The notes beneath the pieces were generated by a model that was not told the origin of the DNA, did not search any database, and saw only the letters and a list, made by a program, of their open reading frames with translations. The translations under genes were made by a program, and so were the position numbers. From contig JAUFSD010000021.1 in NCBI GenBank assembly GCA_033030425.1, positions 930,001-994,000 of the forward strand: a stretch of 64,000 nt of DNA, given 5' to 3'. This DNA is from Verpa conica. Lineage: Eukaryota; Ascomycota; Pezizomycetes; Pezizales; Morchellaceae. Positions 12,201-22,327 of the stretch are shown here, piece after piece (position 1 is the first letter of the stretch; each line of letters starts with the position of its first letter).

Positions 12201-12622
12201 CTCATGCCCACAAACTGTAGTGTGATTCTCTCTTCCTTGGACGCGGCATTTCCCGCGGCAACACCGTGCCAGGTAGTGATTGCGAGGGCGAACATGTAGC
12301 TGCGGCTGTGGAGGCGCTCGACTCTTCGGACGGCGCATAGTGGGAGTGTGAAGCCGACGCCGGCAGATGCTGCAGCTGTGGATGATGGCGAAGGGGGGTT
12401 TGGCGAGAAGCAGAGGAAGGATTCGGAGAGGTAGAGCTTGCCGGCGTAGTGTTCGCCCGAGGGGAGGGTGAGCTCGCAGGTGATCTCCTGGAGAGGGGAT
12501 TGGGTGTCTGGGAGACGAAAGTGGTTACGGAAGAGAACAGTTTTTGTAGGACGGGAGGAGGGAGGGGGTGGAGGGGGCTCTGTGAGGAGAGAAGTTGCCT
12601 TTGCGAGGAGGGATGTGAACAT
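9227..12622 (-). CDS. GRAM-TBC Rab GTPase-activating protein (Gyp2/Mdr1-like)
   Basis: A predicted GAP for a Rab/Ypt GTPase in membrane traffic. Exons on the minus strand: 12622-11932, 11857-11787, 11716-11436, 11360-9227, all joined in phase to give 1058 residues. A GRAM-like domain fills roughly residues 35-110. The TBC domain starts near RLRGEMWE (residue 255) and carries both catalytic fingers, IEKDLNR (Arg302) and YCQ (335-337). A single EF-hand-like loop, [12 protein letters not shown], lies near residue 735; its twelfth position is Gly rather than the usual Glu, so calcium binding may be weak. The C-terminal ~250 residues look disordered and acidic. GRAM plus TBC plus a late EF-hand matches the fungal Gyp2/Mdr1 group and animal TBC1D8/9. 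The start is the ATG at 12622 (MFTSLLAKA). The gene is divergent from the one at 14337. Confidence 0.9.
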
Positions 12623-13188
12623 TGTAGAGAAGTTGGACCCGGAGAGAGTGTAGTGTATGTACCCGGAAAGTACTGGGGGTGTAGTGTAGTTCCTCTGCTT
12701 CTACCAGAGGGGTATTTATGTGTATCTAGAGACCCTCCAGGACTGTTCCGAGGTATAGTTAGAGGTTCCTAGAGGTAGGTACCGAGGTGATGTATAAGTT
12801 TGAGAATTGCAGGTACTGCTTGACCTGCACGGCAGGAGATAATCAATATCTACGAGGGGTGTATATGGATATATACTAGAGATGATTGGGGTGGGTAGGT
12901 GTAGAGTATCGTGGATAGACTCTCTGTGGTATATATTCATGGAGAGAGGTATTCTATGGGAGAGCTGAACTCACCGTGAGACGACGTCTTGAATGCTTGG
13001 CAGATTCATGTCATGAATGCATCGCTTAGTAACGGGGGGGTGCATCTAACGGTGCCTGGGGGGGGGACCTACAGTGTGTGAGGGTGAGTGAGGATGTGTG
13101 TGTGTGTGTGTCTGTCCCACTGTCTGCCCTGCACTGGCATTACTCCCATTGGCACCCTCCCATCACTGTCTACCCCCATCCTATCCAT

Positions 13189-13300
13189 CCTCCCTCTACC
13201 CTCACCCTCTCTACCCTCACCATCACCCTCTCTACCTTCTCCACCCTCTCCACCCTCTCCACCGTATCCACCGTATCCACCATCCCCTCTCCGCCCCATT
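13189..13300. repeat. Polypyrimidine minisatellite-like tract
   Basis: The plus strand is an almost pure C/T(A) tract built from variants of ccctctacc, caccctctc and ccaccgtat. Such polypurine/polypyrimidine DNA can adopt non-B structure. It lies in the spacer between the TBC and KASH-like genes. Confidence 0.75.
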
Positions 13301-13425
13301 CTCCCACACTGACCTCCCTCACTCCCCTGCACTCTCCCGCTTTAACCGGTCTTCCAGAACGGCACGGCCCTATATTTGGCCCTGGGTTAGGGTTTGTTTC
13401 ACGGGATCTGACTCGGGGGTGTGAT

Positions 13426-13450
13426 CCATGATACATGATACATGATACAT
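13426..13450. repeat. (GATACAT)n microsatellite
   Basis: Just over three tandem units of a 7-bp motif, catgatacatgatacat and so on. A short simple repeat with no visible function. Confidence 0.8.
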
Positions 13451-14336
13451 CGCACATGATAGATGTATACTGTAATAGTATACATGACTCTGCCCAGACA
13501 TTGTTCCAGTAATACCCCCAGCGGTAACAGATAAAAGCCATAGCAGCACTGTACAAACCCATCACTTATACGTCTCACGATAGCTTACGCGGCAGTCCCG
13601 AGTAAGTAATCCCCAGTGCACGTCCTGTCCCAGAGCAGCGGGTGGAAATGAGCCCATCTCTTTCTGAATCCCATCCTCATCTCTCATCTCTGTGGACATT
13701 AACTATATGTATCTGCATCAACTCTGGGTGCTTTAGTTACAGGTATCAAGGTCTATAGCCAGGGTAAAGTATTATACATCTACAATCTCATCCAATCTAT
13801 TCTGAACCCCCCCCGCTTATTCAACAAGCCAAGACAGATCCCTACGTAATCTTATCTGATTAATCTCTCCTCATCAGGGTCAGGGTTAGCCGCAGAGCCC
13901 CAGTTCGCGCAAACACGTCGACCACCCTCAAAACAATTTAACCAGCCCTTAATCAACACCAGCACCAACGCCCGTGATGTACGCGAGAGGACGACCACCA
14001 CGAACGTCAAGTCTACCACCGCGGAAACGAGTACCATCGCCATTGACCAAAACTATCCATATAACCAAGCCGAATCCCTTTCCCGGGGGAGGGGGGTGCG
14101 GGGAACAAGGGGAGGAAAGGCAGGAAGCCCGCTGAAAGAAAGAGAGCTTCGATTGTTTGTCTGCAACAATCTTCACAAATCCAAATAGCTTTATCTCACC
14201 TATACCGCCTACTCCCTAACTCTAGCTATACGAGAACAGGGGATAGTATTCCTCCGCCGTGGGAAACAAAGCACATTCATCTCTTTGTCTCCACAAACCT
14301 TCTCCGAACAAAGAACACACCCATCATACATCCACA

Positions 14337-17300
14337 ATGTCGCTCCCCCACCGTCACTCTACGAGCGACCTCCGCTCCTCTCATGGATCTCTTGAACCCA
14401 CAAAACCCCGGCCTCTCTCCTCCCTCTCCTACACCTCTACCCCGTACCGTTCATCCATCCCGCGCCCATCTCCAAGCCGTCGCTCTGTAGGTAGAAAGCT
14501 GCCTACACTCACACCCCTCAACACCAATCACTCATTCCACGGCAGCGAAACGACCGGTGTTGGTCTCGGCGTAAGTCCCAGCTTCAGCAACGGCCTCAAT
14601 CGCGCACCACGACCTTCTCCATCATCGCTCTCGAACGGTAGAGCCTCGCCGGCCCTGCGGAGATCAGCATCGACATTGTCTAATAGGCGCACTTCTGGAG
14701 ACGGCTTATTTGGAATTGGGCCTGGTTCTGCGGCAGCTGCAGTCTTGAAGAGGAGTCTTTCAGCGGCTGGAGGGAGGATTCCGGTGCCAATATCGCGGAG
14801 GAAGAAGAGGAAGAAAAAGAAAGGAGGGAGAGAGAATAGCAGCAGCAGTAGTAGCAGTAGCAGTAGCAGTAGCAGTGGTAGTTCATCTGAATCAGGAGGA
14901 AGGGAGGTTAGGAGAACCCTATTTGCAAGAGAGGAAGGCGAAGTGTGGAGCGCTATGGCGACCTTTAAGGCTACTTTCAAGATTTTTGATCCAAATGATA
15001 CCGGGAGTGTATGCGACCATCTCTAGTCCATTTTTAATGAGCGAGTGCTAATTTGTGCTTCAGATTTCTATTCGCGATTTTATCCCACTGATTCGCAAGA
15101 TTGAAATGGATCTCCCCGGCTCCCCAACATACGGGATCCTCCATAAAGAATCAGAACCCCTTGTCGAAAAGTACATCGAAGATGCACCTGACTTACTACT
15201 CACCGAGGAAGAATTCCAAAGTATCTTCAAAAGCATCAGTAACAACCAGAGCATTATCAGCATCATGGAAAAGATCAACTATGGGGGCAGACCCCTTAAA
15301 GCTGCCGCTGACTTTGAAGGCCTCGGCCAACCTGATATCAAAGTCATGGACACCCCCAACAGGAGTGGAATGAGCCCACCAACTTCCCCAGTCTTTTACG
15401 AAGATGGCCAAGAAGAAAACTCTTTATGGAATGCCCTCGCTGGCCCATCAAACACCGACGAGACTATAATAGATGACGAGGCAACGGGAATTATGGGAAC
15501 TCCCCTCCGCACATCCACACCCCGCCGCCTCACACCCTCGAACGTCGAGCGCCCAATCCTATACCCTGGTAGCCCTCGCCGTCCTGGTACCTCGCCCACC
15601 CTCCGTTCTGGTTCCCCTCGGGCCCCGAGTAGAGGTGGCGGAACAACCGAGCGTAGCTACCTTGGCGACACCCCACCGCAGATGAGGCCCCTCCGTAGCC
15701 CAGGAATAGAAGAATCCGCTCGCTCACGCTCACGCTCATCTGGGCGCGGCCGGGGCAGGCCTCAATCTCGGCGACGCAGCTTAACCGGGCTTGCAGCTGG
15801 TGATGTCGAGATGGAGCTCAGATTATTCCAACCAAATCCGATATCGCTGGAGACACCAGTAAATATGGATAACTTACAGCAATTGACCGCAGTTGAAGTT
15901 ATGACAATCCTCAACGACTTCCGCTCTGCATGGTCGCTCGCCGAGCAACGAGAAAGAGACAACACGGATCTTACAAAGCAGATTGGGATGTTGGAAGCCC
16001 AGCTCCATCAGACTGCTACATACGAGGATACAAGGTACAATGAGCTACAAAAGCAATATCGGGCCCTCGAAGTCCGCGAAGCGAGTACTACAGACTTATA
16101 TAACGTGCTCGTCAAAGACATGAGAAAGCTAGAAGAATACTGCAGTACAATCGAAACTGAAATGGTGAGTGTAGAAAATGACCTTGAAAAAACGCAACAT
16201 GCCGCCGAAAAGGAGAAGGCCGAACGTACAAAAGCTACCGAGAAACTTAAATCTACCGAACGACACCTTAGCCGTATCGAGGATAGCGAACTCAGCTCAT
16301 TAAGAGCGCTGGAAAAAACAAAAGATGAGGCTATTAAATACCTTACACAGATTGATGACCTGAAAGATGCCCTCGAGGGTAGAGATAACACTATCGCGGC
16401 ACTGAGGGCAGAGCTTGAAGCGGTGAAAAGCAGGGCAGATACGATTGGCGCTGAGCTAGAGGGTGTAAAGGCTGATGTAGACTACCTTACGCTCCCGGGT
16501 ATGCAAGGGAGCCCACGGGGGAGAGGCGGGGCCACTCCGCAACCGACTGAGAGGAGGCCGAGGTCTAGAGTGTCGTTGGATATGCAGCTGGGTGGGTTGG
16601 AGCTCGATGGGGCGAGCGACGATGAAGCTCGTGTTGGTGCGCCATCGACTGAGGTGAGTGGGAGCAGCGAAGAGGTGTCAGTATCGAGTGGGGGGTCTCC
16701 GCAGAGGGTGAGCAGCTCAGCTGTTGATGAACGTGTACCCACATCTAGGAAAATCAGTTTCAGAGATGTGGCGTGTCAAACAGGACTAGTAACAGTGGAA
16801 GACGTGAGGGATATGGCGAGGGAGTATCCGTATGAGAGGTTGGTAATGGATATAGCGAAAGAGTATCCGTTTGAGGAGTTGGTAGAGGACTTTAATTACC
16901 TGCTCGAGTCGAGGTCGAAGTCGCCGGAGGTGGTGGCGGAGAAGGGCGTGGGGGTGGAGACGGAGGTTAAAGTTGAGGTTGTTCCTGAGGGGGGGAGCGT
17001 AAGTAGTGGGGTGCAGACGGATCCGGCACCGAGTTTAGCGAGTGGGAATTTGAGAGGGGGATGGCCTGATGTGCATAAGACGGTGGGAGCCGAGGGTGGG
17101 GAACCATATGGGAGTGGAAGCGGTGGTAGGGGTGATGGTGGAGATAGGGGTGGGGGTAGGGGTGATGGTCGTGGTCGTGGTAGTCGTGGAGCTGATGTCG
17201 TTAATGGCGGCGGCAGTAGTGGAGGAGAGGGTCGTGGTGGTCGTGGTGGAAGAGGTGGAGGTGATGGAGCTAATACAGGCGGTGGTGGTGGGGGGGCTCT

Positions 17301-19238
17301 CGGCGGTGGTGTGGTTCCTCCAATCGGACCTGCAGCCACCGAAGATCCTTTGAAACCAAAATTTCAGTATAAAACAAAAACTGAGGATAAGCCACTTAGA
17401 TGGTTTGCGAGTGTAGCCAATACTGGTATACCCGTGAGCGGAGCGCTAACAACTGTTGATGCAGGGTATGTACCGTTTGAACTTTATCTATGAGTAAGAA
17501 TGCTAACTAGGGTTGAAGTACTTCTGGTAGTACGGGATCTACTCCTCTGACGGTTGCCGATAATTCTGCTGTACCTCCTATACCCCCTATAGTTTTAACA
17601 GGACTATTAACCCCTCCCAACACTGGGGGCGTGGAGCCAAGAGGCAGAGGAAGTGGGAGAGGAAGAGGCAGAGGCAGAGGTAAGGACCTAACTCTAAAAC
17701 TTAAATGTAATTGACTAAGAGTTGTACTAATAGTCGCAGGAGCAGGTCAATCTACTATACAACGTCTTAATAGACACCAAGCAGATGCACGCCCCCGCCC
17801 ACTTAACCCCCAAGACCTGGAACTAGAAGTGGATGCATCAGCATGGCCACACCCATATGACTTTGGCATGGGAATTCCAGAAGGAAGATTACCTGTTGTG
17901 GCTGGCGAAATCAGGAACGGAATAACACAACCTCCTACTGATAGAGGTCAGCGTGAGCCTTATGAGGACTATATGCAATATTATATGGGTAATTATATGA
18001 CTGCTGGACAACGTATCCCGCTGGGTACTGGAGGCCCGGTTTATGAGGCCTATAGACAGTATTATTTTGGAGCTTATGTGAATGCGCCGCCGCCGCTAGA
18101 TGAGGGTGCGACTGGGCCAACGGCTCCCGGAGGTCCTGTACCAAGAGTTGGGAGTGATAGTGGTGGCGGAAGTGGCCTAGTCGTAGATGAGAGTGAGCCA
18201 CGACCATACATTTCAAGGCGTGACAGAGCCATAGCCGCAGGAGACGGTGCTTATATTGGCCAATTCCGCATCCCTGCTCCAGATGGCGAATATGTTGAGC
18301 GAATCTCAACTACTCTCGAAACACGCGTACGACTCCAAGAACTCTCTGAAAAACCCCGTCTCACCCCTACTGAAGCCCGCGAAGTATCACTCTTCGTCGA
18401 GGGGCAATACAACCCCCCTGAGCGTGTCATCCTCAAAACAATCTGGCTCCTTGCCGGCCGTGTCGAAAAGGCATCTCGTCGTGCGGTCCGTGAGTCTGAG
18501 TGGCCAGGTATGGAAGATCTAGAGACAATGGTACCGCTTAATAATCCATTGGGAATATTCGCATGGCCGTGGAGAATGATTTGGCATATTATTCGCGCGA
18601 TGGATTGGGCGGATTATCAGGCGTTGGCCAGTAGTGACAATATCTTGACTGTTATGAAGAATGGGGGGACTATTGGGTTACCGAGTTTCCCGCCGGAGAG
18701 TACAGTGCCGGATGTGGTGGATGAGCAGTGGGTGCCCGCACAAACGGAAGCTGAGGCTAAGACTACGGCCGCCGCTGCTGACCCTTCGACACCAGTGAAG
18801 CAGACAGGAGCTAATATGCGTCCCGGGGGAGGTGCACCAGTTTCTGACCCTATGAGAGCTATGCGTGCTGGAGGAGGCCGTGGATCGATGGCGCGAAGAA
18901 TCCCTCTTGGGCCGTCGGCTCAAATCCTTCGAGCTGGTCCACGACCGGGGTCTGCATGGGGTATCCTAACCTGCTTCCTCCTCGTGGGACTCTTCTTACT
19001 AGCCACTTTCAATGTCTACGTATACGCTCGACTGAAGGTCCAGCAGCGCGGGTGGGAGGACTCCCTAGGTGTCTACACTTCTCGCCCAACCTGGTATGAC
19101 CAATGTTATATGGACTGTATGAATGACCCTTATCGGTATATGCCCTCAAATGGGATTATGAGATTCTATTATAGATTTGTTGACTATGTTGGTGATTTGC
19201 TGGGTGGGGATGATGATTCGCGTCTTCGTCCTACTTAG
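14337..19238 (+). CDS. EF-hand, coiled-coil, tail-anchored protein of KASH-like architecture
   Basis: Exons 14337-15008, 15064-17465, 17519-17679 and 17740-19238 join in phase to give 1577 residues. The N-terminus is basic and Ser-rich, with a poly-Ser run from AGC/AGT codons (14838-14885). An EF-hand loop spans the first splice junction: DPNDTGS ends exon 1 and ISIRD opens exon 2 (residues 218-229), which supports that join. A long coiled coil covers about residues 515-700. RG/GGR-rich stretches follow near 902-973 and across exon 3. One membrane helix (AWGILTCFLLVGLFLLATF, about 1484-1508) leaves a ~69-residue tail with conserved-looking Trp, Tyr and Cys. EF-hand, coiled coil and C-terminal anchor match animal KASH5 and resemble fission-yeast Kms proteins, so an outer-nuclear-membrane LINC role is possible. 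I infer this from architecture, not from a sequence match. Confidence 0.7.
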
Positions 19239-20370
19239 TTTAGGAGGGGAGTTTTCTTTCTCTCTTTCTTTTTTTACAGGTGTTATGTTTTGGGTGGGTT
19301 GTATTTATTGTTATAGTATTAGTATTTTTCTTGGCATGTCGGGTTTCTTTCATTTTTTTTCTTCTTCATGGAGTTTTGTCTCTTCCCCGCTCCCTTCCTT
19401 TGGAGACTTGGAATTCCTAGTGCTTGTGGTTGTGAGAGCCTGGTAAAAGGAAAGACAGAGAAAATTAAGACCTACTAGTAATACACTCATTTCATTTTAG
19501 CTTCTGGTGGATGGCATGGGTTTTTCTTTTGTATGTGTATGTTAATCTGTGTATATATTTTTTACTTTTTACTCTTTCTGTTCTTATTGCTTGTCTGTGA
19601 CTATACTAGCATAGCTAGCTGTGCTTAACTATTATTGTTTATTATATATTACTTAGGTTTGTTGGTATTGAACTTGTATTTTTAGCATGAGATAGCTTTA
19701 CTTATATGGCTCACCCTTTCCGAATTTGGTCGTGGGTCAATGGTAGTCTGGTAGTGACATTCTTAAGCTATGTTTGATTTTTTGTATAAATAGAATCTAT
19801 GGAGGGCTCGCTGTTGGTTGTGATGGCAGTTAAAATTATCTAAACGCTGTAATGGTATAGGGCACGGTATAAAAGCGATGTTGACTATTTAATAATCAGA
19901 CTATGGCAAATGATTAATCAATCAATCAGATTGTGATACCTGACGCCCAGTTTCAATAAAAATCTTGCTGAATCTCAAGGCATGCTTAGTGACCAAAAAA
20001 ACTCATAGGGAACAAACACCAGAAGCTAAATATCACATTAGAAACTATATCCTCTATAAACCGGGCACTCGAAGCAATTGGTGAAATAAATATATAAAAA
20101 AGGTTCTTGTAATGGGGATAGTAGGCGCTGGTAGTCCTTCTATTCTTTTTAGCTCCAAATTCACTCCTTCCTTTCTCCAATGCTTTGCAAGACCTCCTCG
20201 AGAGGCTCTACGTAATATATACAATCCCAATTCTCGCCGTTCCCCTAACCAATCTATTCGTCGTCGTAACCAGCAGGAATCGATCGTGGGCGGTTCGGTA
20301 CTGTAGTATATGCCGTTAGTATTCTTATCCTGCTCTCGCCTCCCTCCCCCAATTCTCCCCCAGAAAGAAT
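19239..20370. other. Intergenic, convergent 3' flanks
   Basis: T-rich sequence after the KASH-like gene, then AT-rich spacer. It holds the 3' ends of two converging genes. No gene is visible. Confidence 0.5.
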
Positions 20371-20562
20371 CTACATACTCGGGTAAGTTTGAGGAATCTT
20401 AGACTTATTCTGAATACCCAAAATGCGCTTCACCGGGACGGACGCAAGGAAGACAGCTGGTCCTGCAGTGCCGATAACAATGGACCAGAAGAGGGCTGGG
20501 CTGGTGTGCGATGCATACCGCATATAACGGAATGGCTGGTTCCAGAAGTAGGGAGTAGACAT
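20371..20562 (-). CDS. NADH:ubiquinone oxidoreductase 9.5 kDa subunit (complex I)
   Basis: A 63-residue protein starting MSTPYFWNQPFRYMRYASH and ending KIPQTYPSM. The STPYFW start, a single membrane helix (PALFWSIVIGTAGPAVFLA) and the KIP.TYP end match the fungal 9.5 kDa accessory subunit of mitochondrial complex I (NUO9.5, the NDUFA3 counterpart). It should sit in the inner mitochondrial membrane arm. The ATG at 20562 is the only sensible start. The same frame stays open for about 140 codons upstream but contains no other ATG and does not resemble the family, so I treat it as 5' non-coding. No intron is needed. Confidence 0.85.
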   Translation of the reverse strand: MSTPYFWNQPFRYMRYASHTSPALFWSIVIGTAGPAVFLASVPVKRILGIQNKSKIPQTYPSM

Positions 20563-21001
20563 TTTTTGTGGCGAATGGGGATAGTGGGCACCACGTAGGC
20601 CGGATGGGGAGTAGTGATGCGGTGGGGGTGAGGTGAGGTTTGGATTGGATTGGATTGGAGGGTAGGGTAAGTTTGGTGGGTACTCTGAGTGGGTGGGCAG
20701 GTAGGGTAACTGTTTTTTTGGTGGGGTAGAGTAGGCTACTGTATCACGATAAGGGGATAAGAATGCTTGCACTAGTAGTAAGGTAATGGAAATGATTATG
20801 ATTGAAGATTTTATTTCTGGAATTGATCCTACATAAGTGTTACTATAATTAACAAATAAAAAAAAGACTAAACCTCCTATGAAAAAATTTAAAAAAGAAT
20901 AAAATCCTTCATATAGCAGGTCAACAACTGTAGAAGTAATGAAAGCAATGAAATAATAGAAAAGAAACACTAGAACCAAGACCAAAACGCCTTAAAATAA
21001 A

Positions 21002-22327
21002 TCAAACCTGAGTCGCAGTCAAGCCTACAGAAAGTGCACCCATGTGTCCTACGAGCTCAAACTTAACCGGCCAACTCCCGGTCGGTCCGACCTGCCTTGC
21101 CTCCTTTGCACTTTTAAACAATTCCAAGCTCTTGCTCCAGTCCTGACTCTCCAACGCCTCCTTCTGAATCGTCCAAACTTCCCTTCCGATCTCCAACAAC
21201 TGCTCCCCAAACTCTTTTAAGACAACCTCCACATCTAAATCTTCCTCAATATCAATCTGACCCCCTAGCCCTTTCTCACCCCCGAAAGTGGATTTATACC
21301 AGCACTCCTTAAGGTGCTCCACCCATGGGGCAGCAAGCTCCGGCTTCACATTATGTGCAACCATGTAGAAGCTTGAACGGGTCCTGTGGGCGGTTCTCGG
21401 CTTGAAGAGCTGGATATCTGAGAACTTACTGAACCTGTACATCATCGCGACTGTATCCCAGTGGTCCGCGCCGTGTAGAAGTACCAACACCGACCCACCA
21501 GGTCTCACGTGAGTAAGACCGAAGATGAGCTGGGCTAGCGTCAACCTGAGTGGCTCCCACTTCCTCAACATCCCATGCTCATGACCCCTCAATCGCTGCC
21601 CGTCACAAATTACAAGGCCATAATCAGTCATCCTCGGCATAGGAGTATTCGCGAGGAACTCATCCTTATCAGGTGAATCCTTTGGAACACTCGCTCCAGC
21701 CGGGAGAAGCTGTGATTGCAAGGTGATATCTGTAAACGCGACCGCAATATTGCGTCTTCCCCGAATTCTAAGAAGCATTTGATGGCCCCCTTTTGCTACA
21801 GGGAGTGATGTTCCGTCCACAACGCATCTGAAATTCTGCTTGAGTGCGTAATCTGCAAAGCCGCCAGGTGATATGCAGAGATCGAGGACTGATTCACAGT
21901 TCTTTTTACTGAATGCTCCGGTGGCTTCATTTATCTCTCCGGCGATTTTGAACATCATCTTGTAATGGTACTGTTGTTGTTGGATATTCGCGAAATCAGC
22001 GCTCTCTCTTTGGTGCCTGAAAAAAATATCCGCATCCTCGGATTTCCAGCCCTGTTCGCTTAGGTTAGTTGCAAGGCTCTCGAAATGTCTTTAGAAATTT
22101 GCTATAGTACGTACTTCGCCCCGGAGAACCTGTAGCTCCTGATACACATCCATGCTCTTCTGAAGGTACTCCTTGATAGCCTTCCATTTTGGCTGCGATG
22201 GGCGGGTATGGAGTTTGGGTCTCATTGTAGGCCATGGTTTCATTGTAGGCCATGGTCTCTCGGAATTCGTATCGCTAGCCGAGTTACCAGTGCTATTCTC
22301 CAAGACTGAGAAGCGGTTTGATGACAT
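21002..22327 (-). CDS. FtsJ-like (Rossmann fold) methyltransferase domain protein
   Basis: Two exons, 22327-22115 and 22051-21002, join in phase 0 to give 420 residues. The SAM-binding motif VLDLCISPGGF (residues 126-136) is the FtsJ/RrmJ-type signature. It is followed by a DYGLVICDGQ strand, a VRPGGSVLVLLHG strand, and LFKPRTAHRTRSSFYMVAHN, the usual position of the catalytic lysine. Family members 2'-O-methylate RNA, but this subgroup looks fungal-specific and its substrate cannot be read from the sequence. The first ATG of the frame is at 22327; the frame extends further only through a TTG. Exon 1 contains a tandem duplication, PWPTMKPWPTM. The acceptor follows a CTAAC branch. Confidence 0.8.

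Larger units (their letters stand above)
12623..14336. other. Divergent intergenic region
   Basis: This separates two divergently transcribed genes and should hold both promoters. It contains GT dinucleotides near 13095-13110, a C/T-biased minisatellite-like stretch (13189-13300), a GATACAT microsatellite (13426-13450) and G-runs near 13035 and 13061. No gene is visible; the open frames over 13.07-13.43 kb follow from the low-complexity sequence. Confidence 0.6.

Noticed and set aside
13069..13431. Several overlapping 74-117 codon ORFs on both strands
   Set aside because: All are translations of the C/T-rich minisatellite and GT repeat; codon content reflects the repeat.
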